This document shows, piece by piece, positions 1 to 9,073 of a DNA stretch of 58,992 bases. The DNA is from Bacteroides_D sp963546395. Its GTDB lineage: Bacteria > Bacteroidota > Bacteroidia > Bacteroidales > CAJPTX01. A model generated the notes under the pieces. That model saw only the letters and a list, made by a program, of their open reading frames with translations, ran no database searches and had not been told where the DNA came from. Location of the stretch: NCBI GenBank assembly GCA_963546395.1, contig CAUUMS010000011.1, forward strand, positions 1 to 58,992, read 5' to 3'. Numbering within the stretch: position 1 is the first letter of the stretch; every line of letters begins with the position of its first letter. The position numbers and the translations under genes are program-made.

Positions 1-982
1 GCACTCGATATACCGCATCGAATGTCTTGTCGATGAATTCGTTACCATAGCACTTTTGGGTGCTATTCTCGCCGTGAATATTCTCTTCCCGGAATGCCGA
101 GATGATGTGGCTGCGGTCGAAAGGGACGATTACCTTTATCCTCTCATACTTCACCTCAGTGAAGAGGGTGTGAATGGCTGCCCACAGCTCCTGCACGTTG
201 CGGGCGGGTAGCCGATCCATGTCGTCGATGACAATGACGAGGCGGGCCTTTAGTGCCTCGTCCAATTTGCTTATCCAATCCTTGAATTGGGTGGAGGTCG
301 CCTCGCTGGAGTAGACCTCCTCGTGCGTTTCTGTCTCTTGCACACTGCCTTTGTAGAGATAGAACAGCTCGCTCAGAAATGATTTAAAGCCCCCTTTCAT
401 TGCAATGCACTTCGCCACGGCGTAGATCAGTGCGAGCAGGATGGGTGTTGCCGTGACAATGCCCTCGGTCCACTGGTTGAGGAAGGCTGGCAGGGCCCTC
501 GCAATGGCACTGAATACGGGCGTGAGCGGTATGACAAGTAAGAATACAATTATGCCTGCGCTGAGCTTGGGGAATGTCTTTGTGCTGACCTCCTTGCGCT
601 GGGACAGCAGTGTATTTAAATTTTTCTTCCAGGTTCTTTTCTTCTTTTTAGTTAAGGCGGTGTTGGAGCGCACAATGCAGCGCGTTAGCTCCTCGAGGAT
701 GGAGCGGCGCAGCGGGTCGCCCTGGTGCCCCCAGGCGTTGTAGGTGAAGAATAGCACATCGCCGACCTTCTTCTTTTCCTGAGCTTTGTGCCTGATTATC
801 TTGATGATGTTGGATTTGCCAGCGCCCCAGCCGCCGTCGAGGCCAATGACGTGTGGCGCGTCGCGTTGAAGTAGTTGCTGGGAAATTTCTTCGGCTATCC
901 GCTGATGAGCCTGGCCAGCGAATAGGTCTTTGCCGCAGGGGCCATTGGAGATGAATCGTGGATACTGTACGGTTTCTTCCAT
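1..982 (-). CDS. KAP family P-loop NTPase, membrane-anchored (C-terminus cut by window edge)
   Basis: About 327 codons are visible, open to the window edge, so the C-terminus is missing. Residues 50-57 read GGWGAGKS (Walker A) and about 246-256 read RLVIVIDDMDR (Walker B with paired aspartates). Between them lie two hydrophobic stretches (about 140-160 and 172-193), the insertion of membrane segments between Walker motifs that is typical of KAP NTPases. After Walker B comes KVIVPFDRSHIISAF, also as in the family. The ATG at 982 lies 2 nt after the stop of the restriction-modification gene, so the two are almost certainly co-transcribed and perhaps translationally coupled. KAP proteins are often found with mobile or defence genes; a defence role here is inference. 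Cellular place: inner membrane with a cytoplasmic ATPase domain. Confidence 0.8.
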   Translation of the reverse strand, partial: MEETVQYPRFISNGPCGKDLFAGQAHQRIAEEISQQLLQRDAPHVIGLDGGWGAGKSNIIKIIRHKAQEKKKVGDVLFFTYNAWGHQGDPLRRSILEELTRCIVRSNTALTKKKKRTWKKNLNTLLSQRKEVSTKTFPKLSAGIIVFLLVIPLTPVFSAIARALPAFLNQWTEGIVTATPILLALIYAVAKCIAMKGGFKSFLSELFYLYKGSVQETETHEEVYSSEATSTQFKDWISKLDEALKARLVIVIDDMDRLPARNVQELWAAIHTLFTEVKYERIKVIVPFDRSHIISAFREENIHGENSTQKCYGNEFIDKTFDAVYRV

Positions 983-984
983 AT

Positions 985-3900
985 CTATGACTCTTGCGCA
1001 GGGAATTCTAGCTGCGGCAGGGTGGCAATAATGCGTTGGGTCTCGAGGCTCACATGGATGATGGAGAGGAGTAGGTTGAGAATGTAGCGGGGCTGGCCCT
1101 GCTCGCGGCTCCATTGGTTGGGGTCGTTGCGTATGCCGCTCTTCTTGTCCACCGTGATGGCGTAGCGTTCCATAATCCACTCGATGGCGCTTTTGCCGCT
1201 GAGCTCGTAGGCGTAGGCCTCGGGCGGGATGTTCTCTATGCGGATGAGGCGGTTGTAGATGATGGTGGATCGCTCTCCCTTTGCGGGGAAGCGCATCTTC
1301 TCCACGGCGTAGAGGGCGTAGTCCCCGTCCTCCGTCTCCAGGCCCGCGTGGGGCTCAATGACGAGGCGCACGCCCTGAGGCATCTCGTAATGCTCGTAGT
1401 GTAGGTGGAGCTCGGCTAGCTCCCGGCCGGCACGGCTGAAGGCCATGAAGTCATCTGCCCGCTCCACGATGGGGATGCGTGGTAGGGCCTTGCGTAGGTC
1501 GTCGGCAAAGCGGGCGCGGTAGGCGGGGCTGTGTAGCAGGCCGTACACGTAGTAGAAGATGTCCTCTTTGGTGAGGCTTCGGGCACCGGCAAAGCGGCTA
1601 CGCACCTCGCGCAGGGCCCAGTCGGTGATGCCGTCGTGCTGGATCCATTGTGTGCGCTCGTCCTTGCCAAAGAGGTTCGATATCCCCGCCCCCTTATTCT
1701 CCTCGTACCAATAGAGCGGGAAGCACTGAGCCTTTTGAATGAGTTCCAGATCGGGTTGGCAGTCGATTATGAGACAGGAGAAATTCGTCATACTGCCCAT
1801 GCCGTTGAGGCAGATCGAAAAATTTTTCGCCTCTCTGTGGAAATAGAGATGCGGTACTCTGTACCGCCTCTCTATGAGGGGGGGATACCAGTAGAGGTGC
1901 TGCTTGCAGAAGGGGCGGTACATGGCGGTGCGCACCTCGGCATCGGCAGGGGTGTAGATCCGTTTGCGTTGCAAGTCATCCAACTGCGGACGCCCCCAGC
2001 TAATGTCTTGGGTATTGTAATCGGGTTCCGCTACTTCTCCCGCATTGATTCGGGCCAGGGTCTCGTTGTAGGTGGCAATACTCCTCTCGCCAGCATGCAC
2101 TGCTTGATCCGCATGGTAGTTGTAAGCCCATCCATCTCTGCCGCTAGAAACACCCTTCGAGTAGAGTGAGAATAGGCTTTGCGCCTGCGCATCAAACTTC
2201 TCCTTCGGGGCAAGGGGGACGAGCGTGTCGAAGAGGCCATCGCGCTGGTTGATCCAGTCCCTCTTCTCGTTGGGCTCAATGCGTGTCCACTCGAGGTGGG
2301 AGTAGCTGCCAGCCCGCCGGATGATGTCTAGCTTCTGCTCGCGATTGAGGTAGTCGCCGATGTTGCGGTAGTAGATGCGGCATTGGCCTGTACGCCGCGC
2401 TTTCGAGTGGCGCACCAGAATGGTGATGGCAATGCTTGCTCGGCTGCCGCTGCCGAAGATTTTGCCCCCTTCGCGCCGGGAGAGCTCGCCGCTAGTGCGC
2501 TGGTTGCCGCGCAGGTTGTAGAGGTAGATCTTGTCGAACTCCCCTTGCAGCGAGGCACGAAATCCGTCGTGTGCAACGCCGTCAATCCAGCCCCCGTTGG
2601 AGATGAAGGCGATTACGCCCCCCTCGTCGGGCGAGAGGCGATCGGTGGCCCAGCGGAAGGCCTTGATGTAGCTGTCGTAAAGGGAGTTCTTGTTGTTCGC
2701 AGTGGACAGGGCCACGTAGGTCTCGGCGATCCGCTGCTCCAGGTGCGGGTAGCGTTGGTTGGGCGCGTTGTCGTTGGCCGACTTCTGCCCCACAGAGTAG
2801 GGAGGGTTGCCAATGATGACGCGGATGGGGGTGCGGCGTTGCTCCTCCACGGCCTCGGAGTTCTCGCGAAAGTAGTCGCGGAAGATGTCGCCATCGTTGT
2901 TCTCCCCCAGCTGAAAGGTGTCGGTGAGGCAGAGGCCGTCGAAGGGTAGGTACTCCGTCTGCGGGCACACCTCCTGGAAGACACTCTCGATGTTCACATC
3001 GGCAATGTAGTAGGCCAGTAGCGCAAGCTCGTTGGCGTGGATCTCACGGGTGTACTTGCGCACCATGTCGGCCGGGCGAATGAGCCCCGACTGTAGCAGC
3101 CGCGTGATGAAGGTGCCTGTGCCCGTGAAGGGGTCGAGGATGTGCACCCCCTCCTCGGTGAGCGCAGTGCCGAACTCGCGCTGTAGCACCTCGTCCACCG
3201 ACCGCAGGATGAAGTCCACGCACTCCACAGGCGTGTAAACAATGCCGAGCATCTCAACGGTGAGCGGGAAGGCGCGCTTGAAGAACTTCTCGTAGAGGTT
3301 CTTGATGACGGTCTGCTTACCCTCCAGGTTGTCAATCTTGCCAATATTGGTGCGCACCGAGTCGTAGAAGGCCGCCAGGGGCGTGAGATCCTTGTCCACC
3401 GCCTCGCTCTCGAGCAGGTCGATCATCTGCTGCATGGAAGAGGAGATGGAGTTGTTGCTCACGAACTGGTACTCGGCAAAGAGGGCCTCGAACACGGGGC
3501 GGGTGATGATGTGCTGGGCCAGCATCTCAATGCATTGCTCAGGGGTAATGCCAGGGTTGAGGTTCTGCCGCAGCGTCTTGGTGAACGTCTCGAATTCGGC
3601 CCGATACTTACCGCTGTCGCCCTGCACTAGGTGGGTGATGCGGGCTATGTACTTCCGGGCAATCTCTCCCACCTCGGCCGCCCAGTTCTCCCAGTAGAGG
3701 CGGTCGCCGCACTTCTCCACGAGCTTAGCGTAAATGCCTTGCTGCACAGTGCCAAACTGTAGCTCAAGCTGGCGAGCCACCGTCTGATGGGTGAGCTGTT
3801 GGGCATCATGGCGATCGTTGCTATCGCCCTCGCTGGTGTGGAGCCCCACGCCGGTGTGCCCAAAGCCTGGCATCCCCACCGTGACCTTGGTGCCCTTGTC

Positions 3901-5934
3901 CTTGTTCAGGGCAATGGTGTTCACGTGGGCATTGAAGTGGTCGTCATGCGAGCGTAGGGCGTTGAGGATGTCCCACACGACGGAGAACGACGTGTTGTCT
4001 CGTAGCGCATCCTCGGGGCTTGTCCCCTCGGGTACAATGACGGGGATGATGATGTAGCCGTACTTCTTCTCATCGGCTTGCCCAGGGTGAAATGTGCGCA
4101 TCACGCGGCCCACGCTTTGCACCACGTCTACCTGGCTGTTGCGTGCCGAGAGGAAGAGCACAGCATCCAGCGCAGGCACGTCCACACCCTCGCTGAGGCA
4201 GCGCACGTTGGTGATGACGCGGCACTCCTGTGGATCCTCAGCCTCTGCGGCCAGCCAGGTGAGGGCCTCGTTACGCTCCACAGCGCTCATGGTGCCATCC
4301 ACATGGCGGGCGGTGATGCGTACCACGTTGGCGCGCTCTTCCTCACGCAGGCTCTCGTTGTAGCTTTGCGATATGCGGGGCAGTATGTGCGCAATGTTCC
4401 GCGAGGTGCCCGGCTCATCCATGCGGCCTATCTTGTGCGTAAAGGCCATGGCACGGCGCATCAGCCGCGGGTCGGCATCCCAGGTGATACCCTGGTCGCC
4501 CAGTATCTTCTTCGATAGCCCGTTGATTACGCCAATCAGGCGACCCGTATCGTCGTAGTTGAGCTCCTTAACCCCCGCATCGCGAATCTGCGCCATCAGG
4601 CTCTCGGGGATCATCGACTCCGAGACGGTTAGCACTAGCACCTTGTAGTCGGCCAGCAGGCCATTCTGCACGGCGTAGGAGAAGTTCACCCGATGGAACT
4701 CCGTCCCATAGATGCTTGCATCATCCATCGAGCAGAGAATGCAGTCGTTCTTGCTCGCCCTGATCTTGGCACTCTCCCCGTAGAGCCGGGGTGTGGCCGT
4801 CATGTAGAGGCGTTTACGCCCCTGGATGAATGCGTTGTCGTGCACCTTGGTGAAATGGCTCTCATCCTTGCTGGAGAGCTTAACGCCAGTGGTGCGGTGG
4901 GCCTCATCGCAGACAATGAAGTCGAATACGCCGTACTGCCCGCCGGTGTGTCGCAGCAGCGCAGCCTGGGCCTCGGCTATCACATCGATGCTCTGGTAGG
5001 TGGAGAACACCACGGTGAGCCCTGGGTGCATCTCACGCGCCAGCAGCTGCCGCCGAATGGAGTCGACGTTTGTGGAGGCCGGCAGAGCCAGATCCACCAC
5101 GGAGTCCTCAGCCTCATCGGTGCCCGAGCCCCGACGGGTGCGACGGGAGGCCTTGCCATCGGAGCAGATGCACACGGCCTTGATGGGGGCCTCGGCATCA
5201 GCCATCCAGTCGTTGAGCGATTGGCCCAGCAGGGCGATGCTGGGCACGAGGAAGAGCACGAGCCCATGGCCCCCGAGCACTTGCTCCACCAAGCGGAGCG
5301 ATGTGAAGGTTTTGCCCGTGCCGCAGGCCATCACCAGTTTACCCCGGTCGGCAGTGGCGTAGTGCGCCTGGGCGGCCTCTATGGCGGCCCGTTGATGCTC
5401 CCGCAGCACCTTCCTAGGGCTGATGGCGGCCTCGCCCTCCAGACCCTCGAGCAGCTTGGCCCAGTCCACCGCGGAGTGCTCTAGGTCGTGAAGGTTGATG
5501 CGGGATACAGGCGGATTCTGATTCTGTATGGCATCCTCGGCGTTCTCTCCCCAACGGTTGGTCGTGGCGATCCACAGTCGGTGAGCAAAGGCCACGGGCT
5601 GCTGCGCGATCTCGCACGTGAACATGCGACTAGAGGTAGCTAGGAACGAATCCACAGCCCCCTTGCCGATGGTGGCCTCCTCGGCGAGGCACTTGCACTG
5701 TATGGCCCAGTATTCGCCGTCGTGGGTGCGGGCCACGAGGTCGATACCCACGTCGTTACCCCCGAACTCGGCCCGGGCGGGGAAGTCCTGCCACAGCCAT
5801 ACCTCGGCGAATAGCCCTGCGTAGCGCGCATCGGTGCGTAGCCATGCGCGCATCAAGATCTCAAATCGCCGACCCTGCTCTCGCCCCGTGAGGGCCGCCT
5901 CCCGGAAATGGGACAGCACTTCGTGTATCGTCAT
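985..5934 (-). CDS. Type ISP-like single-chain restriction-modification enzyme (nuclease-helicase-N6-adenine methyltransferase)
   Basis: A 1649-residue protein joining all restriction and modification functions. N-terminal Mrr-like PD-(D/E)xK nuclease: GGNDVGID around 58-65 then WAIQCK at 76-81. SF2 translocase: ACGTGKT 203-209, DEAH 343-346, MTATP 378-382, and QSVGRVMR near 606-613. Gamma-class N6-adenine methyltransferase: DPFTGTGTF 934-942 (SAM binding) and NPPY 1043-1046 (catalysis). The roughly 600 residues after that would hold the target-recognition region. Domain order and size match type ISP enzymes such as LlaBIII. These cut unmethylated DNA after translocation and need no separate methylase or specificity subunit. 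I use the ATG at 5934, which has AAGGAGA just upstream; the open frame extends further to 6030 but that part is not protein-like. All motifs look intact, so it is probably active. Confidence 0.9.
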   Translation of the reverse strand: MTIHEVLSHFREAALTGREQGRRFEILMRAWLRTDARYAGLFAEVWLWQDFPARAEFGGNDVGIDLVARTHDGEYWAIQCKCLAEEATIGKGAVDSFLATSSRMFTCEIAQQPVAFAHRLWIATTNRWGENAEDAIQNQNPPVSRINLHDLEHSAVDWAKLLEGLEGEAAISPRKVLREHQRAAIEAAQAHYATADRGKLVMACGTGKTFTSLRLVEQVLGGHGLVLFLVPSIALLGQSLNDWMADAEAPIKAVCICSDGKASRRTRRGSGTDEAEDSVVDLALPASTNVDSIRRQLLAREMHPGLTVVFSTYQSIDVIAEAQAALLRHTGGQYGVFDFIVCDEAHRTTGVKLSSKDESHFTKVHDNAFIQGRKRLYMTATPRLYGESAKIRASKNDCILCSMDDASIYGTEFHRVNFSYAVQNGLLADYKVLVLTVSESMIPESLMAQIRDAGVKELNYDDTGRLIGVINGLSKKILGDQGITWDADPRLMRRAMAFTHKIGRMDEPGTSRNIAHILPRISQSYNESLREEERANVVRITARHVDGTMSAVERNEALTWLAAEAEDPQECRVITNVRCLSEGVDVPALDAVLFLSARNSQVDVVQSVGRVMRTFHPGQADEKKYGYIIIPVIVPEGTSPEDALRDNTSFSVVWDILNALRSHDDHFNAHVNTIALNKDKGTKVTVGMPGFGHTGVGLHTSEGDSNDRHDAQQLTHQTVARQLELQFGTVQQGIYAKLVEKCGDRLYWENWAAEVGEIARKYIARITHLVQGDSGKYRAEFETFTKTLRQNLNPGITPEQCIEMLAQHIITRPVFEALFAEYQFVSNNSISSSMQQMIDLLESEAVDKDLTPLAAFYDSVRTNIGKIDNLEGKQTVIKNLYEKFFKRAFPLTVEMLGIVYTPVECVDFILRSVDEVLQREFGTALTEEGVHILDPFTGTGTFITRLLQSGLIRPADMVRKYTREIHANELALLAYYIADVNIESVFQEVCPQTEYLPFDGLCLTDTFQLGENNDGDIFRDYFRENSEAVEEQRRTPIRVIIGNPPYSVGQKSANDNAPNQRYPHLEQRIAETYVALSTANNKNSLYDSYIKAFRWATDRLSPDEGGVIAFISNGGWIDGVAHDGFRASLQGEFDKIYLYNLRGNQRTSGELSRREGGKIFGSGSRASIAITILVRHSKARRTGQCRIYYRNIGDYLNREQKLDIIRRAGSYSHLEWTRIEPNEKRDWINQRDGLFDTLVPLAPKEKFDAQAQSLFSLYSKGVSSGRDGWAYNYHADQAVHAGERSIATYNETLARINAGEVAEPDYNTQDISWGRPQLDDLQRKRIYTPADAEVRTAMYRPFCKQHLYWYPPLIERRYRVPHLYFHREAKNFSICLNGMGSMTNFSCLIIDCQPDLELIQKAQCFPLYWYEENKGAGISNLFGKDERTQWIQHDGITDWALREVRSRFAGARSLTKEDIFYYVYGLLHSPAYRARFADDLRKALPRIPIVERADDFMAFSRAGRELAELHLHYEHYEMPQGVRLVIEPHAGLETEDGDYALYAVEKMRFPAKGERSTIIYNRLIRIENIPPEAYAYELSGKSAIEWIMERYAITVDKKSGIRNDPNQWSREQGQPRYILNLLLSIIHVSLETQRIIATLPQLEFPAQES

Positions 5935-6215
5935 GGGTATTCGTCTCCTTGCGCTATGTATGATTACGCCCCCTCGCCCTCGTGCATCACCTGCCGGAGC
6001 AGCGAGGCGTTTCCCCGAGCCCATTGCCACTCTACGTTTGGCATGGCCAGAATGATACGGCCCCAGCTACGTGACGCCCCCACGGGTTTTCGAGGCAATC
6101 GAGCCAATGCGCCGCTAAGGTTCGTTTTGGGATACCTTTGGACTTTTTTGAACCCATTGCAACCAATTGAATTTCAGCTGAATAAACAGCTTTTTGCTTC
6201 GAATTTAGCCCACTT

Positions 6216-7976
6216 TTAGGGCTCGTTTTGGACATTTTTGGACATTTCGATAGCCTCTTGGAGGAGCAATCCAATCCCCAGGGCACTAATTAGTTTTCGC
6301 AGGATTGCTGGGGCTTTGGGGTCAACCATGTAATAGGTACCCGAACCAACACCTTTTTGTAGCAGTAGTCCGCTTTCTACAAGCTGTTTGACTATTCTCC
6401 GAATTTGTCTGCGGGTGATGTGCTCACTTAGGATGGCCTCGAAATCGCGCATTTTCGCTTGCGGGAATGAAGTGAAATGAGCGAGGATCATCTGTTGTGC
6501 TTGGGAGTCATTCCATTTTGCCTGTCGAGAGTACTCCCCTTTTTCATCAGTGAATTCGTAATACTCTTTTGATAGAACGTAGTGTGTCCCCTTGGTTCTC
6601 CCACGCTTTTCTATCATACGTTTCTTGAGCAAGGAATCGATGGATTTATGATTTAATTCGTCGCATTGTTTCTCTCGAATCTGGTTCAGGGTGATTATCT
6701 CGAAAACGGTTAGCTTTTCCTCTTCGGAGAGCTCCCGTTGCTTTGCATTGATGAATTTCGCAAATGCGGGATCTTCGATTTCAGCGGATAGATGCAATTC
6801 TACCCGGAAATCATCGCTACCATCATAGCTGGGAGGCCTTTTCCCTTCGGATAGTGTGACTCTAAATATCTTGTCAACTCCCTGGCCCGACCGCTCAACA
6901 ATGCCAGTCTTTGCCAGGATATCGGCTAATAGTCTATTGCGTGGAGTACTCGTCGCCTGTATGATATTTTTCACTGTGACCCCATATGGAAAACCCCCGG
7001 GATTGACAATTTCCATCGAGGTCTCGTATTGCTTGATGAAGATCTCTCCTGTTTGGTGGTAGTCTCTGTGCGCAATGGCATTATTGATGGCCTCCCGAAT
7101 GACTGACTCATTGAAGAGCGGTATATTGAAGACGTACAGCCCATCCTGCACATCGATTTTCCCATTCCTCAAATTAATGTCATGCCAAAGATCATCGCTC
7201 ATTTTGAAGAACGGTTCCGAATATTCCCCCCGATTATCGTAAGAGATTTGGCTCTCTGTCTTTCTGTATTCGAGAATGATTTTTGCCTGAGGCAGGAATC
7301 TCTGGAGAGACTCCTGCTTGCCAACGAGGATTAATGCAGCAAAAGTGACCTTGTCGTCGATCGTCAATCCGAGATCGCTTAGCACTTGCTGGGAAGGCAG
7401 GCTTAGAAAGCTAGTGTTCTCTTGCTTTGCAGCATACTTGCGCTTGAGAATCTCGACAGCCCATTCATCGATGTCATTATAAGTAGCACCGTCACAAATT
7501 TTCGAAGAAAAATCGGGATCCTGCTCATTTAGAATCTGTCGCATCATTTCATCGGGCATAGTTATCAGCTCTTCGCCGATACGTACTAGGGGCACATCCC
7601 TGAACTTAAGGACTTTTCCCACAGGATGTGTTGGAACCTCTATTACAACAACCCTCCCCGTTTTCGCCTCATTGTCTTCGAATAGCTCGTAGATGTTCGT
7701 GAGTATCCCCGTGTCTTTATGGATGCTGCTAGTGAGGTCTCCCAGCGCTCTTTGAGATTGATTGGTGCCACACACTTTATGGGGAAGTTGATCTTCCATC
7801 CCCAATACCAGTCGGCCTCCACCACTGTTGCAAAGTGCGATGACGTAGCCAAGGATACATTTGCGGTTTTCTGAGCTGCCATGATAGTTTAGGCCATTTT
7901 TGGCCGCCTTGAACTCTACCCTGTCTTCGGATTCGCAAAGGTGCCGGAGCTGATCTATTGTCACTCTTTCAGCCAT
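6216..7976 (-). CDS. AlbA_2 (Schlafen-like) domain protein with RecG-C/HATPase-type module
   Basis: A 586-residue protein. Residues 1-140 form an AlbA_2 domain (VEFKAAKNG at 20-28, NSGGGRLVLGMED at 50-62). About 285-370 match the ATPase-like module usually paired with it (REAINNAIAHRDY 294-306, GIVERSGQGVDKIF 358-371). The C-terminal third looks like winged-helix DNA binding (EHITRRQIRRIVKQLVESG). Such proteins are annotated as ATP-binding or putative transcriptional regulators; several relatives sit in defence loci. ATG 7976 puts the AlbA_2 fold at the N-terminus as usual; ATG 7985 is an alternative. The open frame continues to 8465, but that extra part is not protein-like. Base composition looks visibly A+T-richer than the core genes, suggesting transfer. 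It is 281 bp upstream of the restriction-modification gene on the same strand. Confidence 0.8.
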   Translation of the reverse strand: MAERVTIDQLRHLCESEDRVEFKAAKNGLNYHGSSENRKCILGYVIALCNSGGGRLVLGMEDQLPHKVCGTNQSQRALGDLTSSIHKDTGILTNIYELFEDNEAKTGRVVVIEVPTHPVGKVLKFRDVPLVRIGEELITMPDEMMRQILNEQDPDFSSKICDGATYNDIDEWAVEILKRKYAAKQENTSFLSLPSQQVLSDLGLTIDDKVTFAALILVGKQESLQRFLPQAKIILEYRKTESQISYDNRGEYSEPFFKMSDDLWHDINLRNGKIDVQDGLYVFNIPLFNESVIREAINNAIAHRDYHQTGEIFIKQYETSMEIVNPGGFPYGVTVKNIIQATSTPRNRLLADILAKTGIVERSGQGVDKIFRVTLSEGKRPPSYDGSDDFRVELHLSAEIEDPAFAKFINAKQRELSEEEKLTVFEIITLNQIREKQCDELNHKSIDSLLKKRMIEKRGRTKGTHYVLSKEYYEFTDEKGEYSRQAKWNDSQAQQMILAHFTSFPQAKMRDFEAILSEHITRRQIRRIVKQLVESGLLLQKGVGSGTYYMVDPKAPAILRKLISALGIGLLLQEAIEMSKNVQNEP

Positions 7977-8347
7977 GATCGTCATCAATGTATTCGGAGC
8001 TAAGATTGCCTCAATTGAGGCGTGTTGGTTGTGCAACAATTCCGATGCCGTGTTGAACGGTAGAGCGTGCCTAATCGCACATTCTTCGCTCTCGATATCG
8101 GATCGTGCATTGTGAGGGACCTTGTGCCGCACCCTCTCTGGGCCAAGATAGCTATTCTTGTTTTTCTGCACAGAATGCATGCGGGGGCATGCTGCACATA
8201 GCTGGAGGGAGTGCATTAAAAGCACCCCACTCCACTCCGGTCCTCTTCGGAGCATGCGGCCGGGGGAATCCTCCTTACTGCGTGGTAAGAAGTATTCTCG
8301 CCAGCGAGTGCTCCCCAGTAGTCCTGTAAAAGTGCTTTGTACTGCCT

Positions 8348-8451
8348 TACAATGGCCCAGTCGGGGTTGTATTTCCCACGGGCGTATCAATGTAGAACCC
8401 GCATGGGAGCTTGGTGTACACCTCCACCGCCTGTTGCCGCTCGAGCTCTTC
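8348..8451 (-). pseudogene. Remnant of type III restriction endonuclease (Res) C-terminal region, frameshifted
   Basis: Reading leftward, the frame gives EELERQQAVEVYTKLP then CGFYIDTPVGN. Shifting by one base (one T missing near 8370) continues NPDWAIV. Joined, this is the FYIDTPVGxYNPDWAI block that is very characteristic of type III Res subunits. The rest of Res is not recognisable on either side, so it is a small decayed piece. Its place beside the AlbA_2 and type ISP genes suggests past turnover of restriction systems at this spot. The match is from memory of the family motif, not from a search. Confidence 0.5.
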
Positions 8452-8545
8452 ACCACCCCCACCACGGATGGCCAGGCTCGGTACCGCCATGATGTATTTC
8501 ATTCCAGCCCGAGGCCTGTGGCGCGCTTGGGTATTGGCCTGCCCC

Positions 8546-9073
8546 CTAGAATCGGAACTCGGAGACGCTGCCGTAGGGGCGCAGGTGCGCAAAGATGTCG
8601 TCCTGGTACATGATGCCCTGGCACAGCTCGGCGCACAGGAGAATGCCCCCGTGGGCGAACACCGCGATGCGCTCCAGCCCGAGCCCCTTCTTCTCCTCGA
8701 TGAAATGGATGAATCGATTCCGCATCTGGATGATCGACTCCCCGCCCGGGCACGGGGTCTCGAGCTGATGGGAAAACCAGTGACGCACGTACGGGTCGTC
8801 GAGCTCGTAGAGGTACACCCACTCCCAGTCGCCGAAGTTGAGCTCTAGCAGGCGAGGGTCACGCTCCGCATCGGGGTAGCCGCAGTACTCTGCCAGGCGG
8901 GTACACCGGCTCAGGGGGCTCGTGAACACCGCCTCGAACTGCCTGCCCGCGAGATTCTGCCGCACCACCTCGGCCTCCTGCTCGAAGGTGTCACGCAGCG
9001 GCACATCGCGCTGCCCGTAGCACATGTGCGGGGGCACGTCGACGGCCGTGTGGCGAATGATGGTTACAAGCAT
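8546..9073 (-). CDS. cobC: Alpha-ribazole phosphatase-like histidine phosphatase
   Basis: A 175-residue histidine-phosphatase-superfamily protein. The phosphohistidine motif is IIRHT at residues 5-9, followed by TSPLSRC, LELNFGDWEW and the second catalytic histidine in FAHGG. LNFGDWE is the sequence usually seen in CobC, which removes the phosphate from alpha-ribazole-5-phosphate (or adenosylcobalamin phosphate) in the last steps of cobalamin nucleotide-loop assembly. The start overlaps the end of cobT by 10 bp, so the two form one operon read leftward, supporting the cobalamin assignment over a generic phosphoglycerate mutase. Confidence 0.85.
   Translation of the reverse strand: MLVTIIRHTAVDVPPHMCYGQRDVPLRDTFEQEAEVVRQNLAGRQFEAVFTSPLSRCTRLAEYCGYPDAERDPRLLELNFGDWEWVYLYELDDPYVRHWFSHQLETPCPGGESIIQMRNRFIHFIEEKKGLGLERIAVFAHGGILLCAELCQGIMYQDDIFAHLRPYGSVSEFRF

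Noticed and set aside
4693..5484. A 263-codon plus-strand open frame inside the restriction-modification gene
   Set aside because: Lies antisense to conserved helicase motifs; no domain or start signal.
6120..6250. Repeated TTTGGAC-like words and A/T-rich stretch near the end of the AlbA_2 gene
   Set aside because: Partly coding and too short and irregular to call a repeat array or attachment site.
8165..8200. Small palindrome GCATGC-GGGG-CATGC with a possible RNA gene
   Set aside because: Short stem, no promoter or T-run around it.
7977..8465. N-terminal extension of the AlbA_2 protein by about 160 residues
   Set aside because: The added sequence is not protein-like, has no domain, and AlbA_2 proteins normally begin with that domain; it also overlaps the decayed type III scrap in another frame.
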